DNA of 64,000 nt from an uncultured Verrucomicrobiota bacterium (GTDB taxonomy: Bacteria > Verrucomicrobiota > Verrucomicrobiia > Opitutales > Opitutaceae), in contig CAIUGM010000006.1 in NCBI GenBank assembly GCA_903898675.1, forward strand, positions 25,101-89,100. Reading direction: 5' to 3'. Below, piece by piece: positions 16,665-24,834 of the stretch. The translations under genes were made by a program, and so were the position numbers. The stretch's first letter is position 1, and every line of letters begins with the position of its first letter. The notes below the pieces were generated by a model, which had not been told where the DNA came from, did not search any database, and saw only the letters and a list, made by a program, of their open reading frames with translations.

Positions 16665-16763
16665 CCTAAGGGGTTCGGAGCTGCGGGTTAACTTTCAGTT
16701 CAACCCGTTCTCCTGACTGGACAGTGCTTGGATGGAGGTAGAGGTTTCAGGCGCATTCTCTAC

Positions 16764-16775
16764 CCTTACCCCTGA
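16764..16775 (+). promoter_or_regulatory. 12-mer before GH27 start, shared with GH13
   Basis: CCTTACCCCTGA ends 5 nt before ATG 16781. The identical 12-mer ends 5 nt before the GH13 ATG at 20775. It sits where a ribosome binding site should be but is pyrimidine-rich. Confidence 0.5.
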
Positions 16776-16780
16776 TCAGA

Positions 16781-18262
16781 ATGAAAAAGCTCCTTGTCAT
16801 CCTTGTCCTCGGCCTGCTTGCCGGCTCCGTCAATGCCGCAGATTTTTCCGGCACGTGGCGGATTGAACTGCCGCGCCGCGGTGGCGTCATGCTGCGCACC
16901 TACTTCGTGCTCCAGCAGAACGGCGCAACCCTCGACGGGAAGGTGGTGATCAACGACGGCGTGGACCTGCCGCTGCGCCGCGTCGAGCTGAAGGACAACG
17001 AGGCCGCGTTCAGCGTGGACTGGGGCACGCATTACCGCCTCCGCTTCGCGGGCGACCAGCTGGACGTCACCATCAGTTACGACGAGAAGAACCACGAGGA
17101 GGCCGTTGCGCGGCGCGCGCCGGAAGCCGACAGCCGGCCGCCGGCGGTCATCGCGTTGCCCGCCCTGGCTACCGTGCCGGCCAACGGCCTGGCCCTGACT
17201 CCGCCCATGGGCTGGAACAGCTGGAATCATTTCGGCGACAAGATCGACGACCAGATCGTGCGCGATGCGGCGGATGCCATGGTCAGCAGCGGCATGGCGG
17301 CGGCCGGCTACCAGTACGTCAACATGGACGATTGCTGGGAGGGCAGCCGCGACGCCCAGGGCAACATCGTGCCGAACACCAAGTTTCCCGACATGAAGGC
17401 GCTCGCGGATTACGTGCACGCGCGCGGCCTCAAGCTCGGCATCTATTCCTCGCCCGGTCCCCGGACCTGCGGCGGCTACCTCGGCAGCTACGGCCATGAG
17501 GAGCAGGATGCGAAAACTTACGCGGCGTGGGGCATCGATTATCTCAAGTACGACTGGTGCAGCGCGGGCCGCGTCTATCCCGATGCGCAGTTGCAGGCGG
17601 GTTACCAGAAGATGGGCGTCGCCCTGCAGCGCAGCGGCCGGCCGATCGTGTACAGCCTCTGCGAGTACGGCATGGGTGACGTCTGGAAATGGGGCCCGCA
17701 GGTCGGCGGCAATCTCTGGCGCACCACGGGTGACATCCAGGACAACTGGAAATCCATGGCCGAAATCGGCTTCAACCAGGGCCGCCTCGCCGCCTATGCC
17801 GCGCCCGGCCATTGGAACGATCCGGATATGCTGGAGATCGGCAACGGTGGGATGACCGCGACGGAATACCGGACGCATTTCAGCCTCTGGTGCCTGCTGG
17901 CCGCGCCGCTCATGGCCGGCAACGACCTGCGCCAGATGTCGCCGGAGACCCTCGCGATCCTGACCAACCGCGAGGTCATCGCGCTCGACCAGGATGTCCT
18001 CGGCAAACAGGCGGAGCGCATCCTGGGCCGCGCCGGCCTTGAGGTTTGGGTCAAACCGCTGCAGGACGGCGGCCGCGCCATCGGGGTATTCAATCGCACG
18101 GAAGCCGAGCAAGCGGCGAATTTTACCTGGGCCGAGTTCGGCCTGTCCGGTCAACCGAAGGCCGTGCGCGATCTTTGGACGCACTTGGACTTGGAACCGG
18201 CGGCGCTGGGATTTTCCGGCCAGGTGCCCGCGCATGGCGTCCTGCTGCTGCGGATCAAGTAG
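16781..18262 (+). CDS. GH27 alpha-galactosidase
   Basis: 493 residues. A signal peptide (KKLLVILVLGLLAGSVNA) is followed by a beta-rich N-terminal domain of about 110 residues and then the GH27 barrel beginning LTPPMGWNSWNHF. YLKYDWC carries the nucleophile Asp258, and WNDPDML (Asp347/Asp349) supplies the acid/base. The C-terminal beta domain ends at residue 493. It removes terminal alpha-galactose (or alpha-N-acetylgalactosamine) from oligosaccharides and galactomannan in the periplasm or outside. The extra N-terminal domain may bind glycan. Confidence 0.93.
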   Translation: MKKLLVILVLGLLAGSVNAADFSGTWRIELPRRGGVMLRTYFVLQQNGATLDGKVVINDGVDLPLRRVELKDNEAAFSVDWGTHYRLRFAGDQLDVTISYDEKNHEEAVARRAPEADSRPPAVIALPALATVPANGLALTPPMGWNSWNHFGDKIDDQIVRDAADAMVSSGMAAAGYQYVNMDDCWEGSRDAQGNIVPNTKFPDMKALADYVHARGLKLGIYSSPGPRTCGGYLGSYGHEEQDAKTYAAWGIDYLKYDWCSAGRVYPDAQLQAGYQKMGVALQRSGRPIVYSLCEYGMGDVWKWGPQVGGNLWRTTGDIQDNWKSMAEIGFNQGRLAAYAAPGHWNDPDMLEIGNGGMTATEYRTHFSLWCLLAAPLMAGNDLRQMSPETLAILTNREVIALDQDVLGKQAERILGRAGLEVWVKPLQDGGRAIGVFNRTEAEQAANFTWAEFGLSGQPKAVRDLWTHLDLEPAALGFSGQVPAHGVLLLRIK

Positions 18263-18529
18263 CGGCTGAGCTGAGGGAACAACAATCCCACGGGCCTGGA
18301 GGCCTGGGGTTGCGGATCAAATCCTTCGCCCTGGGGCCGGCATTGAGCGGGCAGGGCAACACCCCATGGCGGATGCGGGTCGCCCGCGCTAGGATCGCGG
18401 CTTGAAACTCAGGCTAGGCACCCCAACCCGGGCACCGGCCTGCTGGCGTTACCCACCTTGATTCTCCGTGCCGGAACATTTCCGCGTTCGGGCGTACTCG
18501 AATAAGTGCACCAGAATTATTCCTACACC

Positions 18530-19528
18530 ATGAAACACACCCTGCGGTCCGTCTGCCTCTTCCTCCTGCTTGGCACCAGCCTCGCCCTCCATGCGCAGGA
18601 GCTATCCTTTCTGGGCGGCGTGCTGCCCAATACGCCGAACGAACGTTCCAGCTACACCTGGCAGGTCGACTATCGCCAGGATTTATACCGGAATTTCGCG
18701 GCCTCCATCTCGTACATCAACGAGGGGCATCTGCGGGCGCATCACCGTGACGGCACGGCGTTTCAGGTTTGGGCGCGGCTGCCGTTGTTCAAGGATCGCG
18801 TTGCGCTGTCAGCCGGCGTGGGCGGCTATTACTATTTCGATACACAGCCGCTGGCCAACGGCGACACGTTGAATGTCCACGGCACGGCGCCGATCTACAG
18901 TGCCTCCGCCACGGCCTATCTCTCGAACCGCTGGTTCGGGCGGATCCTGTACAACCGCATCAGCCCTTCGGGCCAGATCAAGGTCAGCACCGTGACCGCC
19001 GGCCTCGGCTTCTGGTTCGGGCAGGACAAAAAGCCGACCGCGGGAAAACTGGGCGATGCGCCGGAGGAATACTCCTACGTGACCGAGAACGAACTCACGG
19101 TCTTCGGCGGCCAGAGCGTCGTGAATACCTTCCTCAGCCAGAAGGCCCTCGCGTATGCGGGCGAGTACCGCCGCGGCCTGTTGCCCCACCTGGACTGGAC
19201 CGCGTCCGCGATCTACGAGGGCGATCCCACGATCATCCGGCGCAGTGGCGTCGCCACCCAGCTCTGGGCGGTCAACACCTTCTTCAACGAACGCATCTCG
19301 GTGGGCGCCGGCATCGGGCCGTACATCTATCTCGACCACAAGCATCCGCCGGACGCCAACCACCACTATCCCGCGTCGGTCGCCCCGCTCGCGTCGCTCA
19401 CGTTCTCGGTCAAGCTGACGGACCACTGGATCATGCGCCTGCTCTTCGATCGCGTGACCAGCAACTACAACCGCGATTCCGATATCTTTCTCGCCGGGCT
19501 GGGCTATCGCTGGCCGAACCGGGGCTAA
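18530..19528 (+). CDS. Outer-membrane beta-barrel with internal duplication
   Basis: 332 residues. A signal peptide (KHTLRSVCLFLLLGTSLALHAQ) is followed by two similar halves of about 150 residues. Half one runs ELSFLGG...YRQDLYRNFAASISYINEG to VTAGLGFWFG; half two runs ELTVFGG...YRRGLLPHLDWTASAIYEG to LAGLGYRWPN. Alternating hydrophobic strands and an aromatic C-terminus fit a barrel of about 16 strands. I use ATG 18530, as the signal peptide starts there. Function unknown; the gene lies between GH27 and GH13 genes and might be a porin for sugars (inference). The 267 nt upstream show no gene. Confidence 0.75.
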   Translation: MKHTLRSVCLFLLLGTSLALHAQELSFLGGVLPNTPNERSSYTWQVDYRQDLYRNFAASISYINEGHLRAHHRDGTAFQVWARLPLFKDRVALSAGVGGYYYFDTQPLANGDTLNVHGTAPIYSASATAYLSNRWFGRILYNRISPSGQIKVSTVTAGLGFWFGQDKKPTAGKLGDAPEEYSYVTENELTVFGGQSVVNTFLSQKALAYAGEYRRGLLPHLDWTASAIYEGDPTIIRRSGVATQLWAVNTFFNERISVGAGIGPYIYLDHKHPPDANHHYPASVAPLASLTFSVKLTDHWIMRLLFDRVTSNYNRDSDIFLAGLGYRWPNRG

Positions 19529-19558
19529 ACGCTGCCTGCCACGCGGGCCAACAATACT

Positions 19559-19620
19559 GTAGCCGGGGTCGCTGACCCGGGCTGCGATACACCAGCACCG
19601 GGGTCAGCGACCCCGGCTGC
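19559..19620. repeat. Inverted repeat, GTAGCCGGGGTCGCTGACCC family
   Basis: TAGCCGGGGTCGCTGACCC (19560-19578) faces GGGTCAGCGACCCCGGCTG (19601-19619), almost perfect. It stands between the convergent barrel and ACP genes. A second copy is inside the icd gene at 50085-50133. Confidence 0.9.
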
Positions 19621-19668
19621 AATCTGCGCTTACGCCGTGCGGGTGGACCCACCCGAATGTGCGCTAAC

Positions 19669-19980
19669 TTAGGCGGCCGCCGAATCAGGCAGACCGCTGC
19701 GACCCGGCTGCGTACGGGCCCGGATATAATCCGCCAGGCTGGCGATACTGGCGAGCGCCTGGTGCGACTCCTCCCGGGTCCCGATGACGATGCCAAATTC
19801 CTCCTCGACGCTCATGGCGAGCTCGAGTGCGTCCAAGGAATCGAGGCCGAGACCGCCGCCGATGAGCGGCGCGTCATCGGAAATTGTATCCGGTTCGAGG
19901 ATGTCGAGTCGGAACTGATCGGCGACGAGCTGCTTCAGCTGGGAAGGCAGCGAGTCGTGGTCAATGCGGTGGTTTTGCAC
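19669..19980 (-). CDS. Acyl carrier protein
   Basis: About 103 residues from GTG 19980. LGLDSLDALELAMSVEEEFGI is the ACP signature region, with Ser48 as the phosphopantetheine site. It carries acyl or other thioester-bound intermediates. It is not next to fatty-acid synthesis genes; instead it ends a minus-strand cluster with a CxxCxxCC protein and a small coiled coil, so a specialised role is more likely than bulk lipid synthesis. The start is uncertain; a longer frame reaches 20073 but overlaps the upstream gene. Confidence 0.85.
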   Translation of the reverse strand: MQNHRIDHDSLPSQLKQLVADQFRLDILEPDTISDDAPLIGGGLGLDSLDALELAMSVEEEFGIVIGTREESHQALASIASLADYIRARTQPGRSGLPDSAAA

Positions 19981-20027
19981 TCCCCGAGCATAGCGGCAAA
20001 AAAGCGCCGGCGATATGGGGCGAATGC

Positions 20028-20321
20028 CTAACTGGCCGGCCACGGGGGCTGCCGCGCCAGAATCTGCCGGCAAAGGCTTTCGCCCCGCGTGAAGTCACGG
20101 CAGGTCTGCGGCCGCTCGTCGTAGATGGTGCAAAGGAAGGTGACGGGATCGAGGGCGACACAGGCGCCGTCGCTGCGCTGGTCCATGCAGCGGGCGCCGG
20201 CGTGCTCAACCACGAACTCCCCGGGCACCGCGTCACCCGGCCGCAGTTCGACCACCAGGTGGCAGCACCGGCCGCAGCCGGCACAGGGCGGGAGGTCGGG
20301 GTGGGCAGTAATGGGCCGCAA
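20028..20321 (-). CDS. YkgJ-family cysteine cluster protein
   Basis: 97 residues from TTG 20321 (no ATG available; no clear ribosome site). CAGCGRCC at residues 13-20 is the YkgJ/UPF0153 motif, with further Cys in CMDQ, GACVAL, FLCTIYDERPQTCRDF. The family is thought to bind zinc or iron and has no settled activity. It starts 3 nt after the stop of the upstream coiled-coil gene and leads into the ACP gene, so the three probably form one operon. Confidence 0.8.
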   Translation of the reverse strand: MRPITAHPDLPPCAGCGRCCHLVVELRPGDAVPGEFVVEHAGARCMDQRSDGACVALDPVTFLCTIYDERPQTCRDFTRGESLCRQILARQPPWPAS

Positions 20322-20324
20322 GGG

Positions 20325-20528
20325 TCAGCTGCGCCGGTTCTGGGCGACCGCGAGCTCGGAGCGCAGCGTGCTCTCGTCGTTGCGGGAGTTCCGCTTCAGT
20401 TTCTTGTTGCGCGTCTCGGCGTCGGACAGCTGTTTCGTGAGCTCGGCGTTCGCGAGGGTCAGGCGGGTCACGGACTCACCCGCCGCGAGGAGTTGCTGTT
20501 CCAATTCAAGAATTCGATCTGCTGGCAT
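20325..20528 (-). CDS. Small coiled-coil protein (SlyX-like)
   Basis: 67 residues, almost wholly helical: MPADRILELEQQLLAAGESV then LTLANAELTKQLSDAETRNKKL. Leu/Ile occur at heptad spacing. It resembles SlyX-type small coiled coils in size, but the match is weak. It is first in the likely operon with the YkgJ and ACP genes. The 246 nt between it and GH13 hold no gene I can support. Confidence 0.6.
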   Translation of the reverse strand: MPADRILELEQQLLAAGESVTRLTLANAELTKQLSDAETRNKKLKRNSRNDESTLRSELAVAQNRRS

Positions 20529-20757
20529 GGGCTGAGGCTTATTTGGGGAACGGGCGAATAGCTACAAGCTTCGCGCAGTCCGGCCCCGATATCGTGAATC
20601 CGCAGGAAACAGGCAGATTGACCGCAATCCGGCAGGTTGGCGTACGCGTACCGGTCGGTCGCGGTTTTCTCGGGCCCACCGAAGATTTCTGCAGGCATTC
20701 CCGGTTGGCAGCCATGGCGTTACAGCGTTCACTGGGAAGGCTAGGAGAACAGTCATT

Positions 20758-20769
20758 CCTTACCCCTGA
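20758..20769 (+). promoter_or_regulatory. 12-mer before GH13 start, shared with GH27
   Basis: CCTTACCCCTGA ends 5 nt before ATG 20775, exactly as in front of the GH27 gene at 16764-16775. See the finding on shared leaders. Confidence 0.5.
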
Positions 20770-20774
20770 CCCCC

Positions 20775-22157
20775 ATGATCTCCCCCGCCTTCCTTCGCCG
20801 CAGCCTCGCCGCCGCCTGCTTCGTCGCCGCCTTGACCTGGAGCGCACAGGCCGCTGAGGCGCCAGGCCCGGTCGCCCGCCCGACGCCGGCGTGGATCCGC
20901 GACGCGGTGGTTTACGAGGTTTTCCCGCGTCATTTCTCGCCGGACGGCGACTTCAAGGGCGTGACCGCCCGGCTGGACGAACTGAAACAGCTGGGCGTGA
21001 CCGTGCTCTGGCTCATGCCGGTGCATCCGGTCGGCCGGCTGAAGGCGAAGGGCACGATCGGCAGCCCGTACGCGGTGAAGGATTATTACGCGGTCAACCC
21101 CGACTACGGCACGAAGGAGGACCTCCGCCAGTTGGTGCAGGCCGCCCACCAGCGCGGCTTGAAGGTGATCATCGACATCGTGGCCAACCACACCGCGTGG
21201 GACAGCGTGATGCTGGGCCATCCGGCCTACTACAAGCGCGATGCCGCGGGGCAGGTGATCCCGCCCAACCCCGACTGGACCGACGTCGCGGGACTCGATT
21301 ACACGAACCCCGACACGCGCCGCTACATGCTGACGATGCTCGAATACTGGCTGCGCGAGTTCCAGCTGGACGGATTCCGGTGCGACGTGGCGTCGGAGGT
21401 CCCGACAAGCTTCTGGGAGGAGGCGCGGGTTGAGCTCGAGAAAATCAGGCCGGGCTTCTTTTTCCTCGCGGAAGCGAACAAGCCGGAGTTGCTCTACCGG
21501 GCTTTTGACGCCGACTATGCCTGGCCGATGCTCGGCGCCTTGAACCGGGTGCTGATGGAAGGCGCGCCGGCGACCGAAATCCCGCGCATCTGGCGCGAGG
21601 AGGAACAGGCCAAATTTCCCGCGGGTGCGCTGCACTTGCGCATGAGCGACGACCACGATGAACCGCGGGCGGTCAGCCGTTTCGGCTGGAAGGCGGCGCA
21701 GGCGGCCAGCGCGATGATGTTCACGCTCGATGGCGTGCCGCTGCTCTACAACGGCATGGAGGTCGGCGATACCACGGAGTCCGGTGATCCGGCGCTGTTC
21801 GAGAAACTGACGGTCTTCTGGCAGCCGAAGCAACGCGACGGGTTCCGGAAGGTTTACCAGCAGCTGGCCGAACTGCGTGAGGCACACCCGGCCTTTCGCA
21901 CAGCCGACGTGACGTGGCTGGAAAATACCTCGCCGCAGAATCTCGTCACGTATCTCCGCCGCGATACCCGCGAGGAATTTGTCGTCGTGGTGAATTTTTC
22001 CAACCGGCCGCAGACGGGCGCGGTCAAGGTCGCGCCGGGGGCTTCGTTCAACTTGGTGCTGCCGAATCAGACCGCGGTCGAAAAACCAGCGGATCTCGCA
22101 CAACTTTCGCTCGGGGCCTTCGAGTGGCGGATCTATCGCCGCGCGTTGGGTCAATAA
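20775..22157 (+). CDS. Exported GH13 alpha-amylase-type glucosidase
   Basis: 460 residues. A signal peptide (FLRRSLAAACFVAALTWSAQA) precedes a GH13 barrel: VVYEVFPRHFSPDGDFKG, IIDIVANHTAWDS, DGFRCDVASEVP with nucleophile Asp204, FFLAEAN with acid/base Glu233, and SDDHDE with Asp295 as the third carboxylate. A short C-terminal beta domain follows. It hydrolyses alpha-glucans such as maltodextrins or related sugars. The compact size and GSPYAVKDYYAVNP resemble neopullulanase/maltogenic amylase-like members, but no N-terminal dimerisation domain is present. Confidence 0.9.
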   Translation: MISPAFLRRSLAAACFVAALTWSAQAAEAPGPVARPTPAWIRDAVVYEVFPRHFSPDGDFKGVTARLDELKQLGVTVLWLMPVHPVGRLKAKGTIGSPYAVKDYYAVNPDYGTKEDLRQLVQAAHQRGLKVIIDIVANHTAWDSVMLGHPAYYKRDAAGQVIPPNPDWTDVAGLDYTNPDTRRYMLTMLEYWLREFQLDGFRCDVASEVPTSFWEEARVELEKIRPGFFFLAEANKPELLYRAFDADYAWPMLGALNRVLMEGAPATEIPRIWREEEQAKFPAGALHLRMSDDHDEPRAVSRFGWKAAQAASAMMFTLDGVPLLYNGMEVGDTTESGDPALFEKLTVFWQPKQRDGFRKVYQQLAELREAHPAFRTADVTWLENTSPQNLVTYLRRDTREEFVVVVNFSNRPQTGAVKVAPGASFNLVLPNQTAVEKPADLAQLSLGAFEWRIYRRALGQ

Positions 22158-22280
22158 AACTCATTCGTCGAGCCAGTGGCCGGTATAACACGGGCTCCGG
22201 GCGCGTTGCTCCGGCGCGACTGGGTGCCACCCGCGCGCAACTGAATCCTGCGCTGCGCTCAGGGCGGCAATCCCGGCATC

Positions 22281-23015
22281 TTACTTGCGCACCGGTGGCT
22301 TCCTCAGGAGCGCGAGATCCGCCTCCGCCTTGGTCAGTTTTCCCTGCAGGTCGGCGACTTGCGCGCGGGCCTCGGTCAGCTGGCTCTGGAGCAGAGAGTT
22401 GTCTTCCTTGGCCTTGCTCAACTGGGTTTGCATGACGGCGGCCGAGGTGAGCGCGACCTCCGCCTCGCCCTGGTGCTTGATCGAGGCCACCTTGGCTTCC
22501 TCCATCTGACTCTGGAAATTTGTGGAAATGATCCGCGCCTTGTCCAACTGGATCTGGATCTCGGCGGTGACGGCCTTGGCCTTGTCCAGGTCGGCCTTGG
22601 ACTGGGTCGCGTCGGCGGTGGTCTCATCCAGTTGTTTCTGGATCCGGCCGGCGGTCGCCTTGGCTTCATCGACCTGGGCCTGCAGCTGACTGGCTCCGGC
22701 CTGCACCTGGTCCGCGCGATTCTGGATCTGGCTGATGGATTTGGTGCGGAGCCCGAGTTGGATCCACAGTACGCCAACCACCACCAGCAGCGCCACGGAA
22801 AGAACGCCAAGGATGAGGATGGTGGGCGAAACTGCGGCGGGACTGCTCGCCGCGTCCTCGTTGTCCTGGTCTCCGGTCTCAGGCGCGGCCGGCTTGACGG
22901 CGGTCGGAGCCGGCGTCGTTTTCTGGGCAGGCGCCGGCATCGGCGCCGCGGGCTTCACCGCGCTGGCGGTGGGAGCGGCGGGATTGACAGGACTGGGGAC
23001 GGGAGTGTCAGGCAT
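22281..23015 (-). CDS. Membrane-anchored coiled-coil protein with Pro/Ala-rich N-terminus
   Basis: 244 residues. Residues 1-60 are Pro/Ala-rich and acidic, 64-86 form one membrane helix (PTILILGVLSVALLVVVGVLW), and 95-240 form a long coiled coil built from units like LQAQVDEAKATAGRIQKQLDE and IQLDKARIISTNFQSQMEEAK, repeated about every 21 residues. It is probably anchored in the inner membrane with the coil in the periplasm. I do not recognise a named family; a structural or trafficking role is a guess. Confidence 0.65.
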   Translation of the reverse strand: MPDTPVPSPVNPAAPTASAVKPAAPMPAPAQKTTPAPTAVKPAAPETGDQDNEDAASSPAAVSPTILILGVLSVALLVVVGVLWIQLGLRTKSISQIQNRADQVQAGASQLQAQVDEAKATAGRIQKQLDETTADATQSKADLDKAKAVTAEIQIQLDKARIISTNFQSQMEEAKVASIKHQGEAEVALTSAAVMQTQLSKAKEDNSLLQSQLTEARAQVADLQGKLTKAEADLALLRKPPVRK

Positions 23016-23109
23016 GATGCAGCGCAACCTACACCGGCCGCCGCCGGAGAGATATGGGGTGTTATCCCACGAAAGGGTGCTCTGCCTCGGAATAGAGTGC
23101 TTCGGGTTT

Positions 23110-23159
23110 GGAAGGCCTGTCTCCCGACGGGCTTCGGCCGGTCGGGAGACAGGCCCTCC
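23110..23159. repeat. Inverted repeat, GTCTCCCGAC family
   Basis: GGAAGGCCTGTCTCCCGAC (23110-23128) faces GTCGGGAGACAGGCCCTCC (23141-23159). A second copy is at 40531-40580. It lies between two divergent genes. Confidence 0.85.
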
Positions 23160-23215
23160 ACAAAGGTTTGGCAATAGCCGGCCGGCGTTGGCGTTCCTCC
23201 TGCTGTTCCACCGGT

Positions 23216-24082
23216 ATGCGCACCTATGCCAGCTGCCGGACACCGGAGGAGTTCAACGCCGGCTACGCCAATGCCATCACCCCGGGAGTGGTGGCGAAGT
23301 GGGAGACACATTTTCGGGATCGCAGCCTGCATGTCCTGGCTTCGCCGGTGCGACGCGTGGAACTCACCTACGGCCCCCATCAGCGCCAGCGCATCGACCT
23401 GTTTCCGTCCCCGTCCGCCGGACCGGATGCGCCCACGCTGATCGCGATCCACGGCGGGCTTTGGTTTCTCTTTGACCGGTGGATGATGCATTTTCTTGTG
23501 CCCGCCTTCACGGCCGCCGGCGTGCACGTGGCGTGCCCCGGCTACCGGCTGGCGCCGAAGCACACCCTAGGCGAGATCGTGGCCGATTGCCGGGGTGCGG
23601 TCGCCTGCCTGCAGGCCGAAGCGTCGGCGCACGGGTTGAATCCCGGCAGGTTTTCCGTGCTGGGCCACTCGGCGGCGGGACAGCTGGCCGCCGTCCTCGC
23701 CGCCACGGACTGGACGGGATTGAAACCCAACCGGTACGCGCCGCCGCTGCACAGCTGGACCGGCGTGAGCGGCTTCTATGAGATCGAGCCGTTCGCGTTG
23801 ACCGGGTTCCAACCCCTGGTGGGGTTCACCCCGGAAGAATACCGGCAGTGGAACCCGATGAATCTGGTCAGGTCGGGCATGCCGCCGGGCTTGCTGATCA
23901 CCGGGGCGCGCGAATCCGCGTGGCTCCATGAGATGTCCCGGGAGTATGCGTCGGCCTTGCACGCCACCACGAACGCGGCCCGCTCCATCGACGCGGCCGA
24001 CGAGTGTCATTTCTCCGTGCTGAACCGGATCGGCGACCGTGACTCAGACTTGCACCAGGCGGTGTTGGCGCAACTCTTCTAA
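23216..24082 (+). CDS. Alpha/beta hydrolase (kynurenine formamidase/BD-FAE-like)
   Basis: 288 residues from ATG 23216, no signal peptide. LIAIHGGLWFLFDR is the HGG oxyanion loop, VACPGYRLAPKHTLGEI follows, GHSAAGQLAA holds the nucleophile Ser152, and DECHFSVL provides the His. The order matches bacterial arylformamidase-like and acetyl-esterase-like enzymes. Without other tryptophan-degradation genes nearby the substrate stays open. Confidence 0.75.
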   Translation: MRTYASCRTPEEFNAGYANAITPGVVAKWETHFRDRSLHVLASPVRRVELTYGPHQRQRIDLFPSPSAGPDAPTLIAIHGGLWFLFDRWMMHFLVPAFTAAGVHVACPGYRLAPKHTLGEIVADCRGAVACLQAEASAHGLNPGRFSVLGHSAAGQLAAVLAATDWTGLKPNRYAPPLHSWTGVSGFYEIEPFALTGFQPLVGFTPEEYRQWNPMNLVRSGMPPGLLITGARESAWLHEMSREYASALHATTNAARSIDAADECHFSVLNRIGDRDSDLHQAVLAQLF

Positions 24083-24138
24083 GGTCCGTCCGGTCCCTCC
24101 CGAACGCATACGCACCCGAACTCCCGGCGCATCCTCTC

Positions 24139-24798
24139 ATGAACGTAATTATCTTCGGCGCATCCGGCATGGTCGGGCAGGGGGTCCTGCGCGAATGTCT
24201 GCTCGACCCGGCGGTGACCAAGGTCCTCGTCATTGGCCGCAGCCCGCTCGGGGTGAGTCAGGCGAAGTTGCAGGAAATCCTGCGGCCCGACGTGGGCGAC
24301 CTCGCGGACGCGGAGGCCGCATTGTCCGGTTACGATGCCTGCCTTTACTGCCTGGGGGTTTCGTCGTCGGGCCTGACCGAGGCTGACTACCGCCGGCTGA
24401 TCCACGATCTCACGCTCCAGATCGCGCAGACACTGGTGCGGCTGAATCCGGCCATGACCTTTGTTTTCGTCTCGGGGGCGGGCACGGACAGCACCGAACG
24501 CGGGCGCAGCATGTGGGCCCGGGTGAAGGGTGAGACGGAAAATGAGCTGCGCCGCCTGCCGTTCAAGGCGGCGTACATGTTCCGGCCGGGCATCATCCGG
24601 CCACTGCATGGCATCAAGTCGAAGACGAAGTCCTACCGGATTCTCTATGCCCTCATGGGCCCGATTCTCCCGCTTTTGAAGTTTTTGCTGCCCGGCCTGG
24701 TGACCACCACCGAACAGCTCGGCCGCGCGATGATCAAGGTGGCCCGGCAGGGTGCCCCGAAAATCGTGCTCGAGAGTCGCGACATCAACGCCATTTGA
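24139..24798 (+). CDS. NAD(P)-binding epimerase-like protein
   Basis: 219 residues. MNVIIFGASGMVGQGVLREC is a Rossmann GxxGxxG start, VFVSGAGTDST and MFRPGIIRP follow as in atypical short-chain dehydrogenases (YwnB/NmrA-like, nucleoside-diphosphate-sugar epimerase annotation). The classic YxxxK pair is not evident. The C-terminus holds a hydrophobic stretch (YALMGPILPLLKFLLPGLV) that could touch the membrane. The substrate is unknown. Confidence 0.75.
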   Translation: MNVIIFGASGMVGQGVLRECLLDPAVTKVLVIGRSPLGVSQAKLQEILRPDVGDLADAEAALSGYDACLYCLGVSSSGLTEADYRRLIHDLTLQIAQTLVRLNPAMTFVFVSGAGTDSTERGRSMWARVKGETENELRRLPFKAAYMFRPGIIRPLHGIKSKTKSYRILYALMGPILPLLKFLLPGLVTTTEQLGRAMIKVARQGAPKIVLESRDINAI

Positions 24799-24834
24799 TT
24801 GCCCTTTCGCCGGGGAACCGCTCGGCTGAGGCGC

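Noticed and set aside
16684..16706. CGGGTTAAC...GTTCAACCC near-palindrome upstream of GH27
   Set aside because: Imperfect, single copy and no second instance before other sugar genes; too weak to call an operator.
16766..18235. Long minus-strand frame over GH27
   Set aside because: Antisense shadow of a gene with catalytic motifs; no domain or start signal of its own.
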